This document shows positions 18,739-28,142 of a stretch of DNA of 64,000 nucleotides, in pieces. Below the pieces are notes generated by a model. That model worked only from the letters and a program-made list of their open reading frames with translations, was not told where the DNA came from and did not search any database. This stretch comes from Candidatus Hydrogenedentota bacterium (GTDB lineage Bacteria; Hydrogenedentota; Hydrogenedentia; Hydrogenedentales; JAEUWI01), in contig JACPGE010000095.1 in assembly GCA_016182605.1 (NCBI GenBank), forward strand, positions 1 through 64,000, written 5' to 3'. The translations under genes and the position numbers were made by a program. Every line of letters begins with the position of its first letter. Position 1 is the first letter of the stretch.

Positions 18739-21339
18739 CTATACCGTGGCGGATTTCGCCACGGCGTCTTCGGGTTCCGGGCCTGCGCCAAAGACCTGAA
18801 AAAAAACCTGGCGCAATTCGCTGAACTGGAACGGTTTCTGGATGTAGGCCCCAAAAAATTCCGGCGGCAGCGCCTGTGCCAGATTGTCCCGGCCGTAGCC
18901 ACTGCTCACCACCATTGGGCGGCCAGCCAGCAGTTTGTGCATCTCTTCCAATCGCGCGGCGGATTCCACGCCGAGTATGGCGCCATCCACGAGCGCACCG
19001 CGGATCTCCTTCTCCGTCTGCAGCAATTCCAGGGCCTCGGGAAGGGTCTGCGCGCTGACCACGCCGTAGCCCAGGCGCTCCAGCATCCCGGTGCACACCG
19101 ACAGGATGTATTCCTTGTCATCGAGCAGCAGCAAGAGGCCACTCCCGCGCCAGCCCTCGAGATCGGGCGGCCGGAGCAAGGGCCGCACCCGTTTCCCCCG
19201 TATCACAGGGAAATAGGTGGTAAATATGGTTCCGGCGCCGGGGGAACTGCTGAGCTTCAGGGCGCCCTGGTGCCCGCGCACTATCCCCAGCACCGCGGCC
19301 AGCCCCAGTCCGCGGCCCGGAGCCTTCGTCGAATAGAAGGGGTCGAAGATGCGCTTCATGGTGTCTTCGCTCATGCCTGCGCCCGAGTCTTCCACTTCGA
19401 CCTTCACGTACATCCCCGCGGGCAGCGCACTGCCCACGACCGTCGAAGCGAAATCCTTCGCCGTACATTCGCAATCTGCGAGTCTAACCCGCACCGAACC
19501 CGCCTGCCCCTGCATGGATTCCGCCGCATTGGCAATCAGGTTCAACAGAATCTGCCGGATCTGGGAGGCGTCACCCTCCATCAGTTTCAGGTGAGGAGCC
19601 ACCTCGCACTGCAGCGAGACGTTGCGGGGCAGGGAGACACTGAGCAAGGACTGCATCTCCTGGGCCAGCATGCCGAGATGGATGGGCTCGATAACCACCT
19701 GCCCCTTGCCGGCCATGGCCAGCATCTGCCGGCACAGATCGGCGGCCTGGCGCGCTGCCTGCTCCACATTGCGCAGGTTGTGCTCGGCCTCGGGCAGCAC
19801 CAGGTTCCGCAGCCGGATCAGATCGACGTTGCCCAGCACGCACAGCAGCAGATTGTTGAAATCATGGGCAACGCCACTGGCCATCACCCCCAGACTCTCC
19901 AGCTTCTGGCTGTAGCGGATTTGGCGTTCCAGCGCATCGCGCTGCCGCTCGTAGGTCATCCGGCTCCAGGCGTTCCACAGCACTTCCCCCACGAGGCGCA
20001 AGAAGGGCTCGTAGTTTGGCGGCCAAACCCGCGTGGACTTGACCGAATCAAGCCCGACATAGCCGCGAAACAGTTTCCCGGTGATGATGGGGACGGTGAT
20101 CACGGCACGGCAAAGCTGCCATTCGTGCCAGCGCCGCTCATATTGTGCTTCCGGCGGAAACTCGTCGAGATCGTTGATCACGATCGAATGGCCGGCTTCG
20201 AAGCGGCGCACCGCCCACGTGAACTTGTCCACGGGAACATTGAGCGTGGCGTTCACGAAAGACGGGATGCCGGCAGCGCACCACTCGAAATGCGCGACGT
20301 TCTTGAACTCCGGCTCATGAAAGGAGATGAACGCGCGATCCACGTCGAGCACTTTCCCCACGCGCCGCAGCGCCAGATTGATCTCCGATTCCGTCTTCTC
20401 CGGGGCAAGATTGACAAAACGGGTCGAAATGGAGGCGACGAGCATTTCAAGCTCGATGCGTTTCTGAAGCTCCTCTTCCGCCTTCTTTTGCGAAGTGATG
20501 TCAAGCGCGACGCCCAAAACGGCCTGCGAGTCCACCCGGTTGGAAATATAGGGGATCTTAATCGTCTGGATCTGCCGCGGTTCCCCCTTGATAGTCACCG
20601 TATGCTCTTCATATGGAAGGGGCTGGCCGGTCTTTGCATGATCCGGAACCCGGTCGAAGGGCGAGTCGAACTCGTGCTTGCTGTATTCGCTGCGGTGCAC
20701 CCTGCCCACGATCTCCTCCACCGTGGTGTCATAGGCGTCGGCGTAGGCCTTGTTTGCGAGCAGGATCACGCCTTCGCGGTTCCGCGCGAAGATCATGTGG
20801 GGGACCGTATCGAGCACCTGCCGCAACTCCCGCTCCCGCTCCTGCAACTGGTGGGTAATGAGCTGCGATTCGATCAGGGCGCTCTCTTTCTTGATGGTCT
20901 CCCGTTGCAGGCGGCGCCGGTTCTGCGCGGCGAGAAAGAGGCTGTGCAGCAGCCCGGCAAGCACCATGCACAAGCCCATGTTGAAGAACATGTCGTCCAG
21001 ATTCTTGAAGTAGTAGGCGCCTTCGGGACCGATGACCATGACCTCACGGAAAGCCGCCGAGGTCTCTGCGAAGTAGATGCCCTGGGAGAGAAGCACAAAA
21101 AACGCCCCGCATATGACCGTGGCGGCGACACGCGGATAAATGAGCGCGCTGCGCAGGACCAGGAGACAAAGCATGAGGGGAATGGAAGCCGCGGTGATAA
21201 AGATCCAGCGTTCAATCTGGTACGGATTGGCGAGCACGTTGTCGACGATGAATCCCGCGTTGAACAGGACCATCGTGAGCACGGCGCCGGTATTGATTAA
21301 GGCTGGGACATAACGATTGAATCGATGGAGATTTATCAA
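18739..21339 (-). CDS. membrane-bound hybrid histidine kinase with PAS, GAF and receiver domains
   Basis: An 866-residue protein. Four hydrophobic segments lie within residues 10-140. They are followed by a PAS domain (about 170-285), a GAF-like region (300-460), a HisKA helix with phospho-acceptor His492 in SGVAHDFNNLL, and a HATPase domain (NLIANAAES; DSGAGMSEDTM; GRGLGLAAV). A C-terminal receiver (about 745-860) has LLLLDDKE, an Asp in GALVDGAI and the switch Lys in YIQKPF. It signals from the inner membrane. It follows the flagellar cluster by 100 nt on the same strand, so a link to motility is possible but unproven. Confidence 0.92.
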   Translation of the reverse strand: MINLHRFNRYVPALINTGAVLTMVLFNAGFIVDNVLANPYQIERWIFITAASIPLMLCLLVLRSALIYPRVAATVICGAFFVLLSQGIYFAETSAAFREVMVIGPEGAYYFKNLDDMFFNMGLCMVLAGLLHSLFLAAQNRRRLQRETIKKESALIESQLITHQLQERERELRQVLDTVPHMIFARNREGVILLANKAYADAYDTTVEEIVGRVHRSEYSKHEFDSPFDRVPDHAKTGQPLPYEEHTVTIKGEPRQIQTIKIPYISNRVDSQAVLGVALDITSQKKAEEELQKRIELEMLVASISTRFVNLAPEKTESEINLALRRVGKVLDVDRAFISFHEPEFKNVAHFEWCAAGIPSFVNATLNVPVDKFTWAVRRFEAGHSIVINDLDEFPPEAQYERRWHEWQLCRAVITVPIITGKLFRGYVGLDSVKSTRVWPPNYEPFLRLVGEVLWNAWSRMTYERQRDALERQIRYSQKLESLGVMASGVAHDFNNLLLCVLGNVDLIRLRNLVLPEAEHNLRNVEQAARQAADLCRQMLAMAGKGQVVIEPIHLGMLAQEMQSLLSVSLPRNVSLQCEVAPHLKLMEGDASQIRQILLNLIANAAESMQGQAGSVRVRLADCECTAKDFASTVVGSALPAGMYVKVEVEDSGAGMSEDTMKRIFDPFYSTKAPGRGLGLAAVLGIVRGHQGALKLSSSPGAGTIFTTYFPVIRGKRVRPLLRPPDLEGWRGSGLLLLLDDKEYILSVCTGMLERLGYGVVSAQTLPEALELLQTEKEIRGALVDGAILGVESAARLEEMHKLLAGRPMVVSSGYGRDNLAQALPPEFFGAYIQKPFQFSELRQVFFQVFGAGPEPEDAVAKSATV

Positions 21340-21439
21340 CTACCGCCTCCAGAATTTCGCCCAATATCTCAATCTGGCCAGAACACCGGAAGGATAGAGC
21401 AGTGCAAGGCCGGGATCAACTTTTATGAGCACTCTGTGC

Positions 21440-21715
21440 CTAGATCGATTTATTCATTTTGTATACAAACGCGAGTATCCCGGCCACTGCCCGGTACAGG
21501 TGCTCGGGGATCGCGGCCTGCAAATCGAGCTGGGAAAGCATCTGCACCAGATCGGGATCGGAATGCACCGCGATACCATGCTCGGCGGCGAGCGCAAGAA
21601 TCCTGTCGGCGGCGAATCCCTCCCCCTTGGCCACAACGCGGGGGGCGGCATCGGCTTCCATGTCGTAGCGCATGGCAACCGCTTTGCGCCGCGGTATGCG
21701 TTTGTCCTCATGCAT
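21440..21715 (-). CDS. FlhB C-terminal domain-like protein (flagellar)
   Basis: A 91-residue protein. RKAVAMRYDMEADAAPRVVA followed by GFAADRILALAAEHGI and VYKMNKSI reproduces the cytoplasmic FlhB domain after the autocleavage site, without the membrane part. Such stand-alone proteins (FhlX/YlqH type) can replace FlhB-CC in the export-specificity switch. It overlaps the FliK-like gene by 8 nt, fitting that role since FliK acts on FlhB-CC. No NPTH cleavage motif is present, as usual for these proteins. Confidence 0.85.
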   Translation of the reverse strand: MHEDKRIPRRKAVAMRYDMEADAAPRVVAKGEGFAADRILALAAEHGIAVHSDPDLVQMLSQLDLQAAIPEHLYRAVAGILAFVYKMNKSI

Positions 21716-22895
21716 TCAGATCGAGCCGCTCCAGAGTTGAAAGGTATTTGCCCAGCGTCTCCAAATAGTCTTCGGTCCACGGCTGCACGCGCACCGCCGC
21801 GGTCTTGAAATGGCGTTCCAAGCCCGCCTGCATTTCGGGCGCGGCGGCAGTCAGGTGCGCCACACTCTCGGTGTTTCTGCATTTGAACACGCAGTTGCAA
21901 TGCCCTTTGGCCGTTTGCAGCGCGATCCACATCGCCCCGAGGCGGGTCAAGGCCATGTCCAGCACCACACTGTGCGAGGCGGCCATATCGTCCCCTCCGG
22001 CCGCCTTGTCGGGCATCATGTGCAAGTACAGGTACTCTACGCCACTACCGGGCGCGAAAGGAACCTGCACAAAGCTATACGGCGAATCCGGATTCCGTGC
22101 AGACTGCAAGGCCCCGCCCAAGAGCCGCTGTTCAAGGTTACGAAGCAACTCTTTGAGTTCGCCCTCCACTCCTGCATCGCGTGCTGCGGCAAGCAGGCCG
22201 CCGTGGCCGGATAGTTCGGCGATCAGCCGGCGCAAGCCCCCCAGATCCGCCAGGGCGTCTGAAGCGGGGGCGCCGCCGACCAAGGCTTTGAGCCGGGCCT
22301 CCACCAGAGTGTCATTGCGCATCCTGCGGATGACCTCGGGCAGATCGGCGGGCGTGGTGACCTGGAATAGCATCAGGGCGGCCGCGGCGTTTCGAATGAA
22401 GCCGGCAATCGGCCCTCCCCCTTGTTCCAAGCGGTTGAGCAGACCCAGCAACTGGGAGAGATCGACCGAAAGGCCCTGCTGTTGCAGGAAGAGGGTGAGT
22501 ATCTGCCGTGTGGCCGCCTCCGATGCGCGCAGGGCAGGCGGAAGCAGGGCTGCGGCCTTGCCGAGCGCCCCTTCGGCCACCCCCAATTGCCGAAGCAAGG
22601 CAAGCCACGGGGCCTGCGTGCCCTGCGGCGCGGGCGCGGTTGAGGCCGTCTCCAGCGCTGTGACGCGAATACTCAAGACGGGCTCGCGGGCCAGCACTTC
22701 AATCTGAACGCGCTGCCCCGGCGCCAGGGCATGGCCAGGCTCAAGTGGAATTTGTCCGCCGGCAAATTGGAGGAGGGGGCCGGAGCGTCCTGCTTGGACC
22801 GTCGCTTCCAGGCGCAGCCCGGGGCGCAGTTCGACGGATTGAAGGGCCGTACGCTGCGCCGCTGGGGGTATGGATTGAACGAATTCAATGGGCAC
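21708..22895 (-). CDS. FliK-like flagellar hook-length control protein
   Basis: A 395-residue protein. The N-terminal 250 residues are Ala/Leu/Gly-rich and variable. The C-terminal part (PYSFVQVPF..., DMALTRLGAMWIALQTAKGH, then ERHFKTAAVRV) has the layout of the FliK C-terminal core, in which a beta-rich domain contacts FlhB. Sequence similarity is weak, and the assignment leans on position between the flagellar genes and the 8-nt overlap with the FlhB C-like gene. FliK would measure hook length and switch export to filament proteins. Confidence 0.7.
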   Translation of the reverse strand: MPIEFVQSIPPAAQRTALQSVELRPGLRLEATVQAGRSGPLLQFAGGQIPLEPGHALAPGQRVQIEVLAREPVLSIRVTALETASTAPAPQGTQAPWLALLRQLGVAEGALGKAAALLPPALRASEAATRQILTLFLQQQGLSVDLSQLLGLLNRLEQGGGPIAGFIRNAAAALMLFQVTTPADLPEVIRRMRNDTLVEARLKALVGGAPASDALADLGGLRRLIAELSGHGGLLAAARDAGVEGELKELLRNLEQRLLGGALQSARNPDSPYSFVQVPFAPGSGVEYLYLHMMPDKAAGGDDMAASHSVVLDMALTRLGAMWIALQTAKGHCNCVFKCRNTESVAHLTAAAPEMQAGLERHFKTAAVRVQPWTEDYLETLGKYLSTLERLDLNA

Positions 22896-22939
22896 TGGGC
22901 ATCGATCCGGCAGGCTGCGGGCAAGCGCGGATAAGCGCG

Positions 22940-24046
22940 CTATTCGGCGCCCCGCGCCAGGTTAAGCATGAGCCGCACTTCGCCTTTTCCAATTCCAAGT
23001 TCACTGGCTATGGCCGCTACGCTCATGCCCGCATTGCTGTATTCCACGATCCGCTGCTGAAGCGGTTTTTGTATGCCGTTGGGACGCGATGCGGACGGCT
23101 CTTCCCCTGCTTTTTGCGGAGCCGGCTGGAGGGGCGCCTCGGCATCCATATTCAAAAGGGCGCGAAAGGCGCTGCGGGCCGCATCGGCATCGGATGGCGA
23201 TGCGGGCGGGCGGGGCACGGCCACCGGCGCGGACTCTTCCGGAAACGTGTCGCCTTGCCACGTCTCGAAGGGGGCCCGAGTCAATCCGGTTCCAGCAAGC
23301 GGATCCAGGACTTGGCGCATTCGAGGTTGCTGTGCAAGGACCATTCTGGCGGGGTCCATCGCCGTACCGCCATTGGGAGCCGCCGTTTCAACGGACCGCC
23401 GCGGTGGAAGGCCCGCGGGAGGCGCCTCGCCACTGGGATTCCGGAGGGAGACGCCCGGCTCCATAGAGGGCACCGAAAAAAACACCTCGTCATTCTTGTT
23501 CGCCGGAGCAGCGGCCACGGGCCGTACCGAGGCAGCGGCCCGAACGGGCGCCGGGGTAGCATGTGGAGGCACAGATTGGAGCGCCGGCTGGGACGCAGGC
23601 CGCGGCGGAGGGGGGGGAGTTGCACGTGCTGGCGGGCGGCTCATCGTTTCGAGAGAGGCCTTCAAGGCCTGGATCTCTTCATGCAGACGGGCGATATGGC
23701 GGCGCAGCATGTCGATCTCTTCCTTGCGCGCCTCGATCTCGGCGTTTGCCTGGCGCTGCGTCTCCTGGATGGTCTGAGACTCCAGCAGACCCCGAGCGAG
23801 GATCGCCTGAACACCCTTCGACTTTTCCTCGAGTTCGAGGTTGAATTCCTTGGCCAGGGACTTCTGCTGGCGCACGATGTCGCGCATGGTCTGAAAGAGG
23901 ATGGCCATATCCGCGATGTTGGTCTTGGCCTGCTGTTCCTGCTGGCGCAGCCGGCGCTCTTTGCGCCAGTACAGCCAGCTCATGAGCATCATGCAGAAAA
24001 CGGCACTGCCGCCCACGGCTATGGAAACGATCGACACATTGTCCAT
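22940..24046 (-). CDS. membrane-anchored coiled-coil protein with C-terminal helix-turn-helix, flagellar cluster
   Basis: A 368-residue protein. An N-terminal transmembrane helix (about 5-25) is followed by a coiled coil (30-135, many Q/E/R/K). Next come a long Pro/Ala-rich disordered linker (135-320) and a C-terminal helix-turn-helix-like motif (VEYSNAGMSVAAIASELGIGKGEVRLMLNL). This layout resembles DUF2802/DUF6115 proteins found beside fliA and flhG in other bacteria. Exact function unknown; its place downstream of fliA suggests a motility role. Confidence 0.65.
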   Translation of the reverse strand: MDNVSIVSIAVGGSAVFCMMLMSWLYWRKERRLRQQEQQAKTNIADMAILFQTMRDIVRQQKSLAKEFNLELEEKSKGVQAILARGLLESQTIQETQRQANAEIEARKEEIDMLRRHIARLHEEIQALKASLETMSRPPARATPPPPPRPASQPALQSVPPHATPAPVRAAASVRPVAAAPANKNDEVFFSVPSMEPGVSLRNPSGEAPPAGLPPRRSVETAAPNGGTAMDPARMVLAQQPRMRQVLDPLAGTGLTRAPFETWQGDTFPEESAPVAVPRPPASPSDADAARSAFRALLNMDAEAPLQPAPQKAGEEPSASRPNGIQKPLQQRIVEYSNAGMSVAAIASELGIGKGEVRLMLNLARGAE

Positions 24047-24087
24047 GAATCTACTTCAATTCCCGCGGGTTGCCAGGCACTGGGGCC

Positions 24088-24441
24088 TCAGATGCTGACG
24101 TCAAAATCGATCCCGACACGATCTTCCACCACGTCGGTCTTTTCGTGCTCGTTGTAAAACGTATGCGCCGCCTTGCCCGCGTCCCCCTCTTCCCCTTCAC
24201 CGTCCTGCTCCCGCTTGCGGCGCCGGCCCACAAAGGGCGCCTTGCGCTTGAGGGCCTCGTCCACTTCCTCACTCTTCGCGCGGGACTGCTGCACCTGGGT
24301 TTCTTTGGTTACCGCAGACTGGGTGACTTCACTGGACAAACGGGCCTGTGCGGCAAGGGAAGCGCGATCCGCAATCTGCTGGATCCGCTCCGCGGCACTC
24401 ATCCGGGCCAATTCTGTGAATGGATCGATGGGCTGCGGCAT
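24088..24441 (-). CDS. small hydrophilic protein of the flagellar cluster
   Basis: A 117-residue, highly charged protein without hydrophobic segments. It starts MPQPIDPFTELARMSAAERIQQIADRA, has a basic patch (KRKAPFVGRRRKR, about 66-78), then an acidic stretch (DGEGEEGD). I recognise no family. It lies 67 nt after fliA and 41 nt before the coiled-coil gene, same strand, so it is probably co-transcribed. Confidence 0.6.
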   Translation of the reverse strand: MPQPIDPFTELARMSAAERIQQIADRASLAAQARLSSEVTQSAVTKETQVQQSRAKSEEVDEALKRKAPFVGRRRKREQDGEGEEGDAGKAAHTFYNEHEKTDVVEDRVGIDFDVSI

Positions 24442-24508
24442 CGTTCAGCCCTCCTGTATGAGCGGGCCGCGCGCCTAGCCAGACGCGGCCATTGCTCGGG
24501 ATGCTGGG

Positions 24509-25270
24509 TTAGTTTTCACGTTCACGCACCGCTTTCCGTAGCGCCTTCATCGCCGCGCTGTGAATCTGCGAAACCCGCGATTCGGACACGTCCAGCACGG
24601 CCCCTACTTCCTTGAGGGTCAGTTCTTCGTAGTAATACAAGTTTAGCACTTTTTGCTGCTGTTCGGGAAGTTCCAGAATGGCCTCCACCAGAATCTCCTG
24701 CCGCTCCCGCTGCTCCGCGGCATGGGAAGGATTGGGCGCCGAGTTGCTGCCCACCATATCGCCTTTGCGCGCATCCCCGGAATCCTCCGAGGGGAGATAG
24801 TCGTCCAGGGAGAGGATTTGCGCGGTCTGAAGCTGGGCCAGGGTATCTTCCACGTGCTCGACCGAGGTGCCCAAGTCAGCCGCTATCTCTTCGGCAGCGG
24901 GCTCCCGCCCCATCTCATGGCGCAGTTTCTCGCGGCATGCGCCCACCTTGCGCGCCATGGTGCGCAGCGAGCGGGGCGCCCAGTCCAGGGTGCGGATCTG
25001 ATCGATGATCGCGCCGCGGATGCGAATGGAAGCATAGGTTGAAAACTTGATGTTCTGATTGTGATCGAACTTCTCCACCGCATCCATCAGGCCCATGACG
25101 CCCCAGCCGATCAGGTCGTCCATCTCCACGCTGTTGGGCACGTGCATCGCCATGCGGCCCGCAATGTACTTCACCACGCGCATGTAATGAATGATGAGCG
25201 TATCGCGCGCGCCCTGATCGTTCTTTTCCTTAAACCGGGTCCAGCACCCTTTTTCGTCAGATTCGATCAC
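24509..25270 (-). CDS. fliA: flagellar sigma factor FliA (sigma-28)
   Basis: A 253-residue sigma factor. Region 2 (IIHYMRVVKYIAGRMAMHVP..DLIGWGVMGLMDAVEKFD), region 3 (DWAPRSLR, a hallmark of FliA) and region 4 with HTH (LTLKEVGAVLDVSESRVSQIHS) are all present. FliA directs late flagellar and chemotaxis genes. It starts with GTG overlapping the fliN/fliY stop codon by 4 nt, so translation is coupled. No FlgM anti-sigma gene is in the window. Confidence 0.95.
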   Translation of the reverse strand: MIESDEKGCWTRFKEKNDQGARDTLIIHYMRVVKYIAGRMAMHVPNSVEMDDLIGWGVMGLMDAVEKFDHNQNIKFSTYASIRIRGAIIDQIRTLDWAPRSLRTMARKVGACREKLRHEMGREPAAEEIAADLGTSVEHVEDTLAQLQTAQILSLDDYLPSEDSGDARKGDMVGSNSAPNPSHAAEQRERQEILVEAILELPEQQQKVLNLYYYEELTLKEVGAVLDVSESRVSQIHSAAMKALRKAVREREN

Positions 25271-26199
25271 TGAAGACTCTCGATTCGTTCGCGCTGGCTA
25301 ACGATCTCGGTGATGCGCAGGCCGAACTTCTCATCGACCACAACGACGTCACCCCGGGCAATCAGCTTGTCATTCACGAGCAATTCGATGGGCTCGTCGA
25401 CCAGGTGCCCCACTTCGATGATGGAACCCGGCCCCAGCCCCAGGATATCGCCAATCGGCAGTTCCACCCGCCCCAGGCGCGCCGTGGCCACGAGCCGGAT
25501 ATCGAGGATCATGTCGAGGTTTTCCGGCGCGTTGCCCGCCATAGCGCGGCCCGGCGCAGCAGTCCCCGTGTCGAATCCACTCAGGATATCCGACATCTCC
25601 TGCGGGCTCAGGGTGGCTTCGGTCAGTTTGCCGGCAGCGCCACTTTCAGACAGGACTTCTTCGGGCACAAGTACCTCCATGCGCCCGTCAAAAAGTGCGA
25701 CGCCTTTACCGCTTATATTCGGCGGGGCAGCGAAACTGAAGGGAACGATAATGGCATCCGTGCCGAACCGTGCGCTCAATGTTTTCTGCGCTTCGCTGCC
25801 CAGCACTTCGATATGCTCCAACTGCTCCACATTCCGGCCGAAACGCTCCATCAGATTGGTGACCCCGCCCCCAAGCGCGGAAGAAGCAATCTCGGACAGC
25901 GTGGCCAGTTCGCCCGCGTCCAGCGCCGTCTTGCCGCCCGTGTCCGCCGAAAAATCCATGGCCGCAAGCTTGGCCGCGTCCGCCAAGGGAAAGAGCAGCC
26001 CCACCGAGCCGAGACCGCCCTGGATGTCCGCGATCAGCGCGACGGGATACGCCGCCACAGCCGTGTCCAGCGATTGCGCCGTAAGCGGCTCGGGTACGCC
26101 CGCCGAAGGCGTGCACGCCAGCGCCAGCATCGCTTCGAACACGTCGAAGGCCCCCTTGAGGAAGCCTTCACTCAGTACATTGGCGGCGGCCGGATTCAT
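25267..26199 (-). CDS. fliN: flagellar motor switch protein FliN/FliY
   Basis: A 310-residue protein. The C-terminal 75 residues (LDIRLVATARLGRVELPIGDIL...IELLVNDKLIARGDVVVVDEKFGLRITEI) are a clear SpoA/FliN domain. The N-terminal 200 residues resemble the CheC/CheX-type region of FliY, though the E..N phosphatase motifs are not evident, so CheY-P phosphatase activity is doubtful. It forms the lower C-ring with FliM. It starts 6 nt after fliM and overlaps fliA by 4 nt. Confidence 0.9.
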   Translation of the reverse strand: MNPAAANVLSEGFLKGAFDVFEAMLALACTPSAGVPEPLTAQSLDTAVAAYPVALIADIQGGLGSVGLLFPLADAAKLAAMDFSADTGGKTALDAGELATLSEIASSALGGGVTNLMERFGRNVEQLEHIEVLGSEAQKTLSARFGTDAIIVPFSFAAPPNISGKGVALFDGRMEVLVPEEVLSESGAAGKLTEATLSPQEMSDILSGFDTGTAAPGRAMAGNAPENLDMILDIRLVATARLGRVELPIGDILGLGPGSIIEVGHLVDEPIELLVNDKLIARGDVVVVDEKFGLRITEIVSQRERIESLQ

Positions 26200-26205
26200 G
26201 GGACC

Positions 26206-27189
26206 TCACTCTCTGATAAACGCCAGCAGCTTCACGGCGTGATGCTCCTGGCGCCGGCCGGGGCGTGCAAGAAATTTGCGTACACCACCAATTTCCACTT
26301 CCATCGGATCGCGGGGAGAAGCATTGAGTTGGATCACGTCGCCCACCTGCAAGTGGGCGATATCATACAGGGAAAGCCGCGCATGACCCAATATCGCGTC
26401 CACCGGCACGGAAGCGCGCATCACCGATTTTTCAATGGCGCGGCGGGTCATGCGCGCCTGCTCATCCGTCATGCGGCGGGAAAAGTGCGCCTGCTGGGAG
26501 ATCTGATCCAGGATGGGATTGAGCACCATAAGCGGGATACAGAAATTCATCGTGCCCACGGTCTCGCCGATGTGCACTTCGTAGCCCACCAAAATGACCA
26601 TTTCACTGCCGGCGACGATTTGAACGATCAGCGGATCGCTTTCCTGCTGAATCACGCTCAAGCGGAATTCGATCAACTGCTCCCAGGAACGCCGCAGACT
26701 GTCCAGCAACATCATCACGATGCGCTGAATGATGCGGTTCTCAATCTCGGTGAGTTCGCGTGGCTCGGATAAGGTCATGCCTTTGCCGCCCAACACCCGG
26801 TCCACGATGGGAAACACCATCGACGGACTCATCTCCAACACCGCGTTGCCCTCCAGGGGCGCCATGCTCACGATCGAAAGTGAAGTGGGCCGGGCCACGG
26901 AGAGAATAAATTCGTCGTAGGTGAGCTGATCGATGGAAGTGAGATCGACCCGGACTACCGTGCGCAGGTAGGGCGGAAAAATGATGCTCATTTCCCGAGA
27001 AAAGGCCTCGAAGAGACTCTGGAGTCCCTTGAGCTGCTCTTTTGAAACGCGTTCCGGGCGCCGGAAGTCGTAGGTCGTCAGATGCATCTCGGGCTCAGCC
27101 GAGGGCCCAGACTCCCCCTCGCCCAAGTCGCCTTCCGAGACGGCGCCCAAGAGCAGATCGACTTCATCCTGGCTGAGGATGTCAGCCAT
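26206..27189 (-). CDS. fliM: flagellar motor switch protein FliM
   Basis: A 327-residue protein of standard FliM length. The N-terminal LSQDEVDLLL is a close match to the CheY-P-binding motif LSQ.EID.LL. The middle domain (YDFRRPERVSKEQLKGLQ; FGxGxG-like VLGGKGM) contacts FliG, and the C-terminal SpoA domain (LGHARLSLYDIAHLQVGDVIQLN) pairs with FliN. First gene of the flagellar run, so its promoter should lie in the 600-nt gap upstream. Confidence 0.96.
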   Translation of the reverse strand: MADILSQDEVDLLLGAVSEGDLGEGESGPSAEPEMHLTTYDFRRPERVSKEQLKGLQSLFEAFSREMSIIFPPYLRTVVRVDLTSIDQLTYDEFILSVARPTSLSIVSMAPLEGNAVLEMSPSMVFPIVDRVLGGKGMTLSEPRELTEIENRIIQRIVMMLLDSLRRSWEQLIEFRLSVIQQESDPLIVQIVAGSEMVILVGYEVHIGETVGTMNFCIPLMVLNPILDQISQQAHFSRRMTDEQARMTRRAIEKSVMRASVPVDAILGHARLSLYDIAHLQVGDVIQLNASPRDPMEVEIGGVRKFLARPGRRQEHHAVKLLAFIRE

Positions 27190-27759
27190 GAGGGCAGTTC
27201 TCCTTTTGCAACCGCGTCATACTTCTCACTTTACACGAGTATAGCATAGCGCACACCATGAGGCAACCGGTTTTCATGCGCTAAAATGTTTGTTATTAAG
27301 CACATAGACTGGACAAATTTGGGGCTGGTCCAGCCCGGCCACGCCCACTTTTATTCGCAGTTTGCGAACTTTACTCCAATATCACGATCCGGCAACCGAC
27401 TGCGAAACTGGATTGGGCCACCGATGTTGTAAAACAGCCGCTCCCCCAGTTTCAAGCCCGGCCCTTCTCGATTGGTGCCGGAGCCTGGGCCACCCTCAGA
27501 CGCTCCGATCGGACTTTCGCCAGTCGCAGAGACGCGACAGCATATTACCTCGGGCGTCAGCGCCAGGAAAACGTCCCACTACCACGTCGAACCCGCAATG
27601 CAAAGGACAACACCGGTGCGTCGGACGATTGCGCGGTGCCATTCATCGACTTCATACTTCCTCGCCTATGCATCCATCCCAAGTCCCATTATCGCTAACC
27701 TTAATCTTGGCGCCAGCGGATAATTGGTTACTGGCTCCATTTTCTGTCATTTTCCCCCC
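27190..27759. other. long intergenic region, fliM to padR
   Basis: This gap of about 570 nt between divergent genes holds no recognisable gene or RNA. It must contain the fliM promoter (minus strand), but I find no confident sigma-54 or sigma-28 element. Short frames in it show no family features. Confidence 0.5.
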
Positions 27760-27788
27760 TTGACAGATCTACCCAGTCTGTCTAAGAT
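27760..27788 (+). promoter_or_regulatory. padR promoter with internal operator
   Basis: TTGACA (27760-27765), 17-nt spacer, TAAGAT (27783-27788). The expected start is about 7 nt on, at or next to the ATG at 27795. An inverted repeat GACAGA...TCTGTC (27762-27782, 9-nt centre) lies between the two boxes and fits a PadR autoregulatory operator. Confidence 0.65.
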
Positions 27789-27794
27789 AACTTC

Positions 27795-28142
27795 ATGGGC
27801 AAGATTGAAAAGGACATGTTGCGCGGCCACCTCGAAGGGCTGGTGCTCTCCGTGCTCGAACGCGGTGACGGACATGGTTATATGATTCTTAACCGGTTGC
27901 GCGAACTGAGCGCCGGCACCCTCCAGTTGCGAGAGGGGTCTTTGTATCCGGCACTGTACCGGCTGGAAGAATCGGGCTTGGTCCGGGCGCGGTGGGATAC
28001 CTCGGGATCAGAAGAACGGCCCGGACCACGGCGGCGCACGTATTCCCTGACGAGAAGGGGAAAAAAGACCCTGAGCGAACGGCGGCAGGCCTGGGAGCAG
28101 TTCGCCCAAGTCGTCGGAACCATATTGGAGCCTGCACCATGA
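27795..28142 (+). CDS. PadR-family transcriptional regulator
   Basis: A 115-residue winged-helix protein: LRGHLEGLVLSVLERGDGHGYMILNRL, then GTLQLREGSLYPALYRLEESGLV (recognition helix and wing), then TRRGKKTLSERRQAW. It is a classical short PadR. Its stop overlaps the start of the next membrane-protein gene (ATGA), an arrangement typical of PadR/permease-prefix pairs. It probably represses its own promoter in response to an envelope or drug signal (inference). Confidence 0.92.
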   Translation: MGKIEKDMLRGHLEGLVLSVLERGDGHGYMILNRLRELSAGTLQLREGSLYPALYRLEESGLVRARWDTSGSEERPGPRRRTYSLTRRGKKTLSERRQAWEQFAQVVGTILEPAP

